From Bryobacteraceae bacterium (GTDB lineage Bacteria > Acidobacteriota > Terriglobia > Bryobacterales > Bryobacteraceae): 9,004 bases of DNA. Made by a program: the position numbers and the translations under genes. The notes beneath the pieces were generated by a model. It had not been told where the DNA came from. It did not search any database and was given only the letters and a program-made list of their open reading frames with translations. The stretch lies in the NCBI GenBank assembly GCA_030044325.1, contig JASHWA010000376.1:1-9004 (forward strand). Reading direction: 5' to 3'. This document shows positions 1 to 5,057 of the stretch, in pieces (position 1 is the stretch's first letter; every line of letters starts with the position of its first letter).

Positions 1-518
1 AGTCCCCGCAGCGCACGATTCGCTTCGAGCTCCGCTTTCAATCGTTCCAGCAGCGTAAACTCCGCATCGAGCTCGGGACTCTTCATCCTCTTACGATCCT
101 TATCCACGCGCTCCATCCGTTTTTCAACCACCACCAGGTCGCTCAGGATCAACTCCGTCTCGACATCCTCGAAATCGCGCATCGGATCGACGGAGCCTTT
201 TTCATGCGGCACCGTGTCGCTTTCAAAAACGCGCAGAACATGCGCCAGCGCATCCACTACGCGCAGGCTCGCCAGGTAACTCGGATCGCGCAGGGCCTCT
301 TTGGAAATCGACGGAAAATCGAGGTACTCGACTGTCGCGTGCGTGACCTTCGGCGGCTCAAAAATCTTGGCGAGCGCCTCCAGCCGCGCATCGGGAACCT
401 TGGTCACCCCCACGCGCGCCTCCAGCGTCCCCACGCGCGCCGATTCATGCACGCCGGTGAGAATCGTAAACAAACTGGTCTTGCCCACCATCGGCAGGCC
501 GATAATTGCGGTTTTCAT
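1..518 (-). CDS. YchF/DUF933-family P-loop NTPase, divergent, C-terminus outside window (partial)
   Basis: I translated this by hand on the minus strand from an ATG at 518; 172 codons are visible and the frame stays open at the left edge. The start is MKTAIIGLPMVGKTSLF, a P-loop (G1, residues 7-15) in the place of the YchF signature GLPNVGKSTLF. The following blocks match YchF in order: VGVTKVPDARLEALAKIF (about 36-53), ATVEYLDFPS (61-70), then VDALAHVLRVFES, GSVDPMRDFEDVETELILSDL and VVEKRMERV leading into a charged coiled-coil-like segment. YchF proteins are Obg-related ribosome-associated ATPases/GTPases with a C-terminal TGS-like domain, which lies outside the window. It is odd in two ways: the Switch II DxxG motif reads DFPS, and the long Gly-rich loop that normally follows DIAGLV is shortened. 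A divergent DUF933 paralogue is more likely than canonical YchF, so I give no symbol. It lies 100 bp downstream of moxR on the same strand. Confidence 0.82.
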   Translation of the reverse strand, partial: MKTAIIGLPMVGKTSLFTILTGVHESARVGTLEARVGVTKVPDARLEALAKIFEPPKVTHATVEYLDFPSISKEALRDPSYLASLRVVDALAHVLRVFESDTVPHEKGSVDPMRDFEDVETELILSDLVVVEKRMERVDKDRKRMKSPELDAEFTLLERLKAELEANRALRG

Positions 519-618
519 GGAAAACTTCGCAGTTGGCGGTCAGCGGTTAGTCGTCGGGTCTGCGAAAAAACACCCGCTGTTCGCAACCGGCGACGAACTA
601 CAAACCACGAACCACTAA
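519..618. other. Intergenic spacer with small inverted repeats and heptamer repeats
   Basis: This 100-bp gap between the moxR stop and the YchF-like start holds no convincing ORF. It contains two nested short inverted repeats: CGGGT (555-559) with ACCCG (572-576), and TGCGAA (561-566) with TTCGCA (580-585). Its right end carries a degenerate heptamer tandem repeat, listed separately. On the minus strand the region would be the 5' leader of the YchF-like gene if that gene has its own transcript. I see no clear promoter hexamers. Confidence 0.5.
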
Positions 619-620
619 CT
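593..620. repeat. Four-copy degenerate 7-bp tandem repeat (consensus ACGAACC)
   Basis: Four adjacent heptamers sit at 593-599, 600-606, 607-613 and 614-620. Each matches ACNAACY, and the third is exactly ACGAACC. The last copy runs into the moxR stop codon (619-621 on the minus strand). A reverse-oriented relative, GGTTAGT, lies at 545-551 in the same gap. The repeat is short and imperfect. It may be a remnant of an intergenic simple repeat or slippage tract rather than a functional site. Confidence 0.5.
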
Positions 621-627
621 ATAGTGG
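612..627. terminator. Weak hairpin over the moxR stop codon
   Basis: CCACTA (612-617) and TAGTGG (622-627) form a perfect 6-bp stem with a 4-nt loop that includes the moxR stop codon. On the minus strand it is followed by T/G-rich sequence but not by a real U-tract. It could act as a weak terminator or an mRNA-end structure. It may also be a by-product of the heptamer repeats overlapping it, so confidence is low. Confidence 0.25.
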
Positions 628-1596
628 CACGTCCACCAGCGTCAGAATCTCGCCGAGGATTTTTTCGGCCACTTCGGCCGAGCGCTGCGCGATCGCGATT
701 CTGGTGTTCACCACCACGCGATGCGCGAATACCGGCACCACCAGCCGTTTCACGTCGTCCGGCGTCGCGTAATCGCGGCCCTCCACGGCCGCCAGCGCCT
801 GCGTAGCCCGAAACAGCGCCTGCGCGCCGCGCGGGCTTACACCCATCGCGATCGATTCGTGCGCGCGCGTCCGCTCCACGATCGCGAGCATGTAATCCAC
901 CAGCGATTCATCCACGGCAACCTGCGCCGCCGTGTCCTGTAACGCAGTCAGCTCACCGCCCGAAATTACCGGCCGCACCGTATCATGTCCGGTGACCGCG
1001 GATTGCCTCACGATTTCGCGCTCCGCCGCCGAATTGGGGTAACCGATGCGAATCCGCATCAAAAAACGGTCGAGCTGCGATTCCGGCAGCGGGTACGTTC
1101 CGTGATGCTCCACCGGATTCTGCGTCGCGATCACCATGAACGGCTGCGCCAGCGGCCAGCTTCGCCCGTCGATGGTCACCTGCAACTCGTTCATCGCTTC
1201 AAGCAGCGCCGATTGCGTCTTCGGCGTCGCGCGATTGATCTCGTCGGCCAGCAGAAAATTGGTGAAAATGGGCCCCTGCTTGAACTCGAACTCCTGCGTG
1301 TGCGCATTGTAAATCGTTACGCCCAGCACGTCGCTCGGCAGCATGTCGGAGGTGAACTGGAGCCGGTGAAAATTCGAGCCGACGCTGCGCGCCAGCGCCT
1401 GCGCGAGCGTGGTCTTTCCCACTCCCGGAACGTCTTCGATCAGCAGGTGCCCGCGCGCCAGCAGACACGCGAGCGACAAACGCAAAACCTCGGCTTTGCC
1501 GCGGATGGCCGCGCCCAATGCCGATTCGATTTCCGATAACCTGGAGAGCGAAACTGGCGGGGTGTAAACCGAATCCCGCTGGACCATCACTGTCAT
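619..1596 (-). CDS. MoxR-family AAA+ ATPase
   Basis: This is a 325-residue AAA+ ATPase of the MoxR family (AAA_3 core plus AAA lid). These are chaperone-like ATPases that typically remodel or activate partner complexes carrying vWA or DUF58 domains. Visible motifs, numbered from the ATG at 1596: Walker A PGVGKTT (57-63), the QFTSDMLPSDVLG segment (80-92), Walker B LLADEIN (115-121), sensor 1 ATQNP (157-161), the family-typical YPLPESQLDRF (168-178), and sensor 2 GVSPRGAQAL with Arg256. The length is normal for the family. The reading frame is open to 1671, but that would overlap the divergent gene by 77 bp, so I prefer ATG 1596 or the nearby ATG 1587. Neither has a clear Shine-Dalgarno. No DUF58, transglutaminase or vWA gene is adjacent: the neighbours are a YchF-like gene downstream and a divergent secreted protein upstream. 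The family call is firm; the client is unknown. Confidence 0.93.
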   Translation of the reverse strand: MTVMVQRDSVYTPPVSLSRLSEIESALGAAIRGKAEVLRLSLACLLARGHLLIEDVPGVGKTTLAQALARSVGSNFHRLQFTSDMLPSDVLGVTIYNAHTQEFEFKQGPIFTNFLLADEINRATPKTQSALLEAMNELQVTIDGRSWPLAQPFMVIATQNPVEHHGTYPLPESQLDRFLMRIRIGYPNSAAEREIVRQSAVTGHDTVRPVISGGELTALQDTAAQVAVDESLVDYMLAIVERTRAHESIAMGVSPRGAQALFRATQALAAVEGRDYATPDDVKRLVVPVFAHRVVVNTRIAIAQRSAEVAEKILGEILTLVDVPL

Positions 1597-2062
1597 GATA
1601 TCGAAAATATTGACGTTATTCGCACTGGTGACGTTGGGCTGCGCCGCCCAAAGCGCGCCCGCCAAGTCCACGCCTCACAAATCCGCGCCGAAACCGGTCA
1701 CCTCGGAAACCGCCATTCGCGACGTGCTTGAGCGTCAGCAGCTCGACTGGAATCGCGGCGACACCGACGGTTTCCTGACGGGCTACGACAAAGATACGGT
1801 TTACGTCGGCGATAAGATCACCAAAGGGCTGGAGGAGTTGCGTGTGCGCTACCAGTCGCACTATCCCACCCGCGGTTCGATGGGCCGGCTCACCTTTTCC
1901 GATCTCGAAGTCCACATGATCAACTCGGATTATGCCTACGTGATCGGCCGGTGGCGCCTGGAACGCGCGCCGCAAGACGGCGGGGACGCCGGCGGCTTTT
2001 ATACGCTGTTGTTCAAACGCACGCCACGCGGGTGGAAGATCATTGTCGATCACACCAGTTGA
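1595..2062 (+). CDS. Secreted NTF2-like (DUF4440/SnoaL-type) protein
   Basis: This is a 155-residue protein. The N-terminus MISKILTLFALVTLGCAA has a short charged start and a hydrophobic core, as in a Sec signal peptide. Cys16 suggests a lipoprotein, but the preceding TLG is a poor lipobox, so cleavage after QSA by signal peptidase I is equally possible. A Lys/Pro/Ser linker leads into an NTF2-like fold (about 38-155). Its blocks AIRDVLERQQLDWNRGDTDGF, a TVYVG strand, SDYAYVIGRWRL, FYTLLFKRTPRGWKIIVDHTS are typical of DUF4440/SnoaL-like proteins. These are small cone-shaped domains that bind ligands or act as enzymes, and nothing here fixes the substrate. The next in-frame codon set upstream meets a stop at 1565-1567, so ATG 1595 is the only start that keeps the signal peptide. 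It overlaps tadA by 20 bp, suggesting co-transcription. The family is fairly sure; the function is unknown. Confidence 0.85.
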   Translation: MISKILTLFALVTLGCAAQSAPAKSTPHKSAPKPVTSETAIRDVLERQQLDWNRGDTDGFLTGYDKDTVYVGDKITKGLEELRVRYQSHYPTRGSMGRLTFSDLEVHMINSDYAYVIGRWRLERAPQDGGDAGGFYTLLFKRTPRGWKIIVDHTS

Positions 2063-2501
2063 CGAAAACTACATGCGCATGGCGCTCGATCTGGCGCGCG
2101 AAGCCGCCAACGCGGATGAAGCGCCGGTCGGAGCAATTGTAGTTGTCGACGATCGTGTGGCCGGGCGCGGACGCAACTCGCCCATCGCCATGAGCGATCC
2201 GACGGCCCACGCCGAAATCCTTGCGCTGCGCGAGGCCTCCGCCGCGCTCGCAAATTATCGGCTGCCGGGCGCGACTATGTACGCAACCCTCGAACCGTGT
2301 GTGATGTGCGCGGGCGCTCTGGTGGCGGCGCGCATCGGGCGCCTGGTCTTCGGCGCCCGGGACCTGCGCTTCGGCGGCGTCCGCAGCAAATTCCGCATCG
2401 CCGATTCCGATGTGCTCAATCATCGCGTGGAGATCGTCGAAGACGTGCTCGGCGCCCAATGCGCGGAGCTGTTGAAATCTTTTTTCACCCAGCGCCGCTA
2501 A
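2043..2501 (+). CDS. tadA: tRNA adenosine(34) deaminase TadA
   Basis: TadA deaminates adenosine-34 of tRNA-Arg(ACG) to inosine, which is essential for decoding the CGN box in most bacteria. The protein has 152 residues, with the full zinc deaminase signature: HAEI with His56 and catalytic Glu58, and PCVMC with Cys86 and Cys89 as zinc ligands. Other family blocks are APVGAIVV, NYRLPGATMYATLEP, RIGRLVFGARD, NHRVEI and a C-terminal LLKSFFTQRR. Length and motif spacing match the E. coli enzyme. The proposed start is a TTG at 2043, overlapping the preceding gene by 20 bp; ATG 2073 is the alternative. TTG is preferred because the residues before ATG 2073 (DENY before MRMAL) align with the conserved TadA N-terminus (EYWMRHAL in E. 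coli). A GGAAG at 2034-2038 is slightly too close to be an ideal ribosome site. Expression is probably coupled to the upstream gene. Confidence 0.96.
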   Translation: MSITPVDENYMRMALDLAREAANADEAPVGAIVVVDDRVAGRGRNSPIAMSDPTAHAEILALREASAALANYRLPGATMYATLEPCVMCAGALVAARIGRLVFGARDLRFGGVRSKFRIADSDVLNHRVEIVEDVLGAQCAELLKSFFTQRR

Positions 2502-2515
2502 CTGTGGCGCCCCGA

Positions 2516-2557
2516 GAACGTTAACGAATGCGTCCCCATCCCGACCCTGTAACGTTC
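2516..2557. repeat. 8-bp inverted repeat in the tadA-ACP gap
   Basis: GAACGTTA at 2516-2523 is the exact reverse complement of TAACGTTC at 2550-2557, with a 26-nt spacer. Each arm contains the self-complementary AACGTT, so the pair also reads as two direct copies of that hexamer about three helical turns apart. This arrangement suits a dimeric regulator binding two sites better than a terminator, because the loop is long and no T-run follows. Its function is an inference. Confidence 0.35.
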
Positions 2558-2572
2558 CAATCCCCAGCCGGC

Positions 2573-2598
2573 TTGGGTAGTTGAATTGCAACGCCCAA
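2573..2598 (+). promoter_or_regulatory. Hairpin or operator-like palindrome just before the ACP ribosome site
   Basis: TTGGG (2573-2577) pairs with CCCAA (2594-2598), and inside it GTTG (2580-2583) pairs with CAAC (2589-2592). This gives nine base pairs around an AATTG loop with a small internal bulge. The 8-bp palindrome AGCCGGCT (2566-2573) abuts it on the left. The structure ends four bases before the GGAGGAG Shine-Dalgarno, so it could be an operator or a 5' leader hairpin controlling the ACP-KASIII-GNAT unit. No clear -35/-10 pair is visible. Confidence 0.35.
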
Positions 2599-2601
2599 AT
2601 C

Positions 2602-2608
2602 GGAGGAG
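2602..2608 (+). promoter_or_regulatory. Strong Shine-Dalgarno GGAGGAG setting the ACP start
   Basis: GGAGGAG lies seven bases before ATG 2616. It decides that start over an upstream in-frame start at 2586, which lies before this site and would add 10 residues with no ribosome site of its own. It is the best ribosome-binding site in the window. Confidence 0.8.
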
Positions 2609-2615
2609 CTCGCCG

Positions 2616-2867
2616 ATGGACGTCCGAAAAATGCTTTCGCAAGCCATGGAATTGCCCAAATCGAAACTCACGGGAGTTCACAGACTTTCCGAACTTGAGC
2701 ACTGGGATTCTCTCGCAATTCTGAATTTTATGGCGCTGGTGGATGCGAACTGCGGCCTCGCGCTCTCGCCGGAACAGCTTCTCGAGTGTCAATCGATCCC
2801 CGATCTGGAGGATCTGCTGGCGCGGGCCCAGTCCATGAGCCATGAAAGCGCGCATCAACTCAATTGA
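2616..2867 (+). CDS. Acyl carrier protein
   Basis: This is a small acidic protein of 83 residues with the acyl carrier protein layout. Helix 1 (MDVRKMLSQAMEL) is followed by a loop and then the phosphopantetheine attachment motif WDSLAIL, with Ser32 at the start of helix 2. Helix 3 and helix 4 blocks follow (LSPEQLLECQSIPDLEDLLARAQ). Holo-ACP would carry acyl groups as thioesters on a 4'-phosphopantetheine arm in the cytoplasm. The motif reads WDSL rather than the DSLD-type core of housekeeping AcpP, and the gene sits directly before a KASIII gene. It is therefore more likely a dedicated, pathway-specific carrier than the primary fatty acid ACP. Its last 26 bases overlap the KASIII start, so translation is probably coupled. 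The gene is preceded by a structured 114-bp gap, suggesting that it opens its own transcription unit. Confidence 0.88.
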   Translation: MDVRKMLSQAMELPKSKLTGVHRLSELEHWDSLAILNFMALVDANCGLALSPEQLLECQSIPDLEDLLARAQSMSHESAHQLN

Positions 2868-3873
2868 GTATTATCTGCCGGAAGAAGTGGTCTCCTCTGC
2901 GCAGCTTGCGCAGGAATTTCCGGATTGGCCCGTGGAGAAAATCGAAGCGAAAACAGGGATTCGCCAGCGCCATGTTGCGCGCCAGGATGAATGCTCCTCG
3001 GATCTCGGTTTCGAGGCCGCGCGCAAGCTTTTTGAAAGCGGCGCCTGCCGGCCGGACCAGATCGACTTCGTCCTGTTTTGCACCCAGACGCCCGATTTTT
3101 TCCTGCCCACCACGGCGTGCCTGCTGCAGCACCGGCTGGATATCCCGACTTCGGCCGGCGCGCTCGACTTCAACCTGGGCTGTTCCGGATTCGTCTACGG
3201 ATTGAGCCTGGCTCAGGGACTCATTGAAACACAACAGGCCCGCCGCGTTTTGCTGATCACGGCCGAAACCTACAGCAAGCTTCTTCATCCCCTGGATAAA
3301 AGCGTGCGTACGATTTTCGGCGATGCCGGCGCCGCCACGCTGATGGAAGGCGTCGAAAGCGGGGACAATTTCCTGGGGCCGTTCGTTTTCGGCACCGATG
3401 GCAGCGGCGCGAAAAATCTCATCGTGCCCGCCGGAGGGATGCGCTGCCCCCGCACCGCTGAATCGGCAGTCGCGGTCGAAGCCGGGAGCGGCAACTGGCG
3501 CGCGCGCGACAACCTGCACATGGATGGCGCAAAAATCTTCGAATTCACGCTCAAAACCGTGCCCCTGTGCGTCAGCCGCCTGCTCGAAAAATCCGGAGCG
3601 CGGATCGAGGCCATCGATCGGTTCATCTTTCACCAGGCCAATCAGTTCATGCTGGAGCATCTGCGCAAAAAACTGGCGATCCGGCCCGAGCGCTTTTCGC
3701 TCGCCTTGCGCGATTGCGGCAACACGGTCTGCGCATCGATTCCCATCGCGATGAAAGACGATCGTGACGCGGGAAGGTTCGGCGCGAACCATACCGCGAT
3801 GCTGGTGGGATTCGGCGTCGGCTATTCCTGGGCGGCGACCCTCGCGCGCTGGCCGGGTGAGGTGCTGATGTGA
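2842..3873 (+). CDS. 3-oxoacyl-ACP synthase III family protein (FabH-like)
   Basis: This 343-residue thiolase-fold condensing enzyme has the complete KASIII triad: Cys114 in NLGCSGFVYGL, His264 in FIFHQANQFM, and Asn294 in CGNTVCASIPIA. Other family blocks are KTGIRQRH (37-44), DFVLFCTQTPDFFLPT, IFGDAGAATLMEG and the C-terminal GFGVGYSWAA. KASIII enzymes condense an acyl-CoA starter with malonyl-ACP, or in some relatives transfer acyl groups or build beta-ketoacyl products for secondary metabolites and surface glycans. The active site predicts a working enzyme. Because it is locked between a dedicated ACP and a GNAT-like gene, I do not assign fabH: it may start or modify a specialised acyl chain rather than feed bulk fatty acid synthesis. 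It starts inside the ACP gene (26-bp overlap) and ends in a GTGA junction with the next gene. Confidence 0.92.
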   Translation: MKARINSIEYYLPEEVVSSAQLAQEFPDWPVEKIEAKTGIRQRHVARQDECSSDLGFEAARKLFESGACRPDQIDFVLFCTQTPDFFLPTTACLLQHRLDIPTSAGALDFNLGCSGFVYGLSLAQGLIETQQARRVLLITAETYSKLLHPLDKSVRTIFGDAGAATLMEGVESGDNFLGPFVFGTDGSGAKNLIVPAGGMRCPRTAESAVAVEAGSGNWRARDNLHMDGAKIFEFTLKTVPLCVSRLLEKSGARIEAIDRFIFHQANQFMLEHLRKKLAIRPERFSLALRDCGNTVCASIPIAMKDDRDAGRFGANHTAMLVGFGVGYSWAATLARWPGEVLM

Positions 3874-4958
3874 CGCCCGTTCTGCGCGAAGCGTCCTTCG
3901 ACGATTACCATCGGATCGCCGCGCTCGAATGCTCGGTCGGCTTGAAGCCGCGCCCGCCCGAGCGCTGGATGCGCCTGTGGTGCGAAAATCCCGCGTATCA
4001 CGCCATCCCCGGCTGGCCCATAGGATGGGTGCTCGAAGATCACGGCGAAATTGTCGGATCCATCGGCAACGTTCCTTCCATCTATCATTGGCGCGGGCGG
4101 AATTATTTCGCGGCGACGCTCATCGGCTGGGCCGTGGATCCGCGCTATCGTGCATTCTCGCTGATGCTCGTCGCGCACCACCGCCGGCACCCCCAAACTG
4201 CCCTGCACCTGGTGACTACGGCCGGCCCCATGCCCCAGGCCGTGCTGACCCGCCTGGGTTGGTCGAAGGTTCCGGTGGGCGCTTGGGACCACGCGGCGTT
4301 CTGGGTGACCAGCTACGCAGACGCGCTCGGCGCCTTCTTTCAGCACAAGCTGCCGCGTGCGGCTGCCGCGGCCCGGCTGCTCGGCGCGCCGCTCGCAATT
4401 GCCGATCGAATTGCGCGCCAGCGGCGATTCGAGATCGATTGCGATCTGGCGTGGGAGCCCGGCTTCGATCCGGCCTTCGACGCCTTCTGGACGGAGCTCC
4501 TGAAAACCCGCCGCGCGACTTTACTCGCGGATCGCAGCGCCCGGGCGCTGAAGTGGCATTTCGGGCATGCGCTCGAAACCGGCGACGCGTGGGTGCTCAC
4601 GGCTCGCAGAGCCTCGCGCCTGGCCGCATATGCGATTTTCGAGCGCAGGGACGCGTCGTCTGCCGGGCTGCGGCGAATGATGCTGGCCGATTTTCAAACG
4701 CTGGCGCCCGATTGCCCGCTGGCATCGGCGATGATTTCGCGCGCGCTCGAGCGCTCGCGGCGGGAGGGCATCCACGTGCTCGAAAATCTGGGCTGCTGGA
4801 TGGACGCCGTTCAGCCCCTCGATCTGCGCACGCCCAACCGGCGCGCGCTGCCGTCGTGGTGCTACCTGTATAAAGCCGGGGATCCCGAACTCGCCGCCGC
4901 TCTCGAAGATTCCGCCGCCTGGTATCCCACCCAATACGACGGCGACGCAACCCTCTGA
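3870..4958 (+). CDS. Tandem-domain GNAT-like acyltransferase
   Basis: This 362-residue protein starts with GTG at 3870. The start is supported by GAGGT (3859-3863) six bases upstream and by a GTGA overlap with the KASIII stop. The N-terminal half resembles a GNAT fold: VLREASFDDYHRIAALE, the beta hairpin GWVLEDHGEIVGSIGNVPS, then WAVDPRYRAFSLML at the position of motif A (acyl-CoA pyrophosphate loop). The canonical R/QxxGxG/A is degraded to RYRAFS. A second GNAT-like unit may occupy about 190-350 (KWHF, AWVLTARRASRLAAYAIFERRD, LRRMMLADFQTL, ending in YPTQYDGDATL). GNAT enzymes move acyl groups to amines or hydroxyls. Coupling to an ACP and a KASIII suggests an acyl-ACP donor, as in N-acyl amino acid synthases. 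The acceptor is unknown. The fold assignment is moderate and the role is inferred. Confidence 0.72.
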   Translation: MTPVLREASFDDYHRIAALECSVGLKPRPPERWMRLWCENPAYHAIPGWPIGWVLEDHGEIVGSIGNVPSIYHWRGRNYFAATLIGWAVDPRYRAFSLMLVAHHRRHPQTALHLVTTAGPMPQAVLTRLGWSKVPVGAWDHAAFWVTSYADALGAFFQHKLPRAAAAARLLGAPLAIADRIARQRRFEIDCDLAWEPGFDPAFDAFWTELLKTRRATLLADRSARALKWHFGHALETGDAWVLTARRASRLAAYAIFERRDASSAGLRRMMLADFQTLAPDCPLASAMISRALERSRREGIHVLENLGCWMDAVQPLDLRTPNRRALPSWCYLYKAGDPELAAALEDSAAWYPTQYDGDATL

Positions 4959-4976
4959 CGATGATTCCAGTCAGTG

Positions 4977-4996
4977 CCCCGTGCGTAAGCGCGGGG
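4977..4996 (+). promoter_or_regulatory. GNRA-capped hairpin upstream of selA
   Basis: CCCCGTGC (4977-4984) pairs with GCGCGGGG (4989-4996), eight pairs including one G-T wobble, closed by a GTAA loop of the GNRA class. The 3' arm continues into a run of seven G (4993-4999) that is the only Shine-Dalgarno-like stretch near selA, so folding would mask part of it. No T-run follows, so a terminator for the GNAT gene is possible but weaker. A translational control element is an inference. Confidence 0.45.
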
Positions 4997-5009
4997 GGGA
5001 ACGCTTATC

Positions 5010-5057
5010 ATGGATCTGAATGCAGGCCCGCCTCCGAGAGCTTCCTTCCGTCGATGA
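5010..5057 (+). CDS. Possible 15-codon upstream ORF overlapping the selA start
   Basis: ATG 5010 opens a short frame, MDLNAGPPPRASFRR, ending at TGA 5055-5057. It overlaps the first 38 bases of selA in another frame. The purine run 4993-5001 (seven G, then AA) lies about eight bases before this ATG, an ideal ribosome-site distance, whereas selA's own ATG 5020 has no such site. It could be a leader that couples or limits selA translation, or mere coincidence in a purine-rich gap. The peptide has no recognisable family. Confidence 0.3.
   Translation: MDLNAGPPPRASFRR

Noticed and set aside
204..806. Plus-strand ORF across the YchF-like gene, the gap and the moxR end
   Set aside because: It is antisense to two recognisable minus-strand genes, Arg/Pro-rich and without motifs.
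2860..3792. Long minus-strand ORF (310 codons) opposite the KASIII gene
   Set aside because: It is a high-GC antisense shadow: its translation has no recognisable motifs, and the plus strand carries an unmistakable KASIII with an intact triad.
4956..4996. UGA stop of the GNAT gene followed by a hairpin, resembling a selenocysteine UGA plus SECIS next to selA
   Set aside because: Readthrough would add only Sec-Arg before a second in-frame TGA (4962-4964). The hairpin begins 18 bases after the UGA and lacks an obvious bacterial SECIS loop, so an ordinary stop is far likelier.
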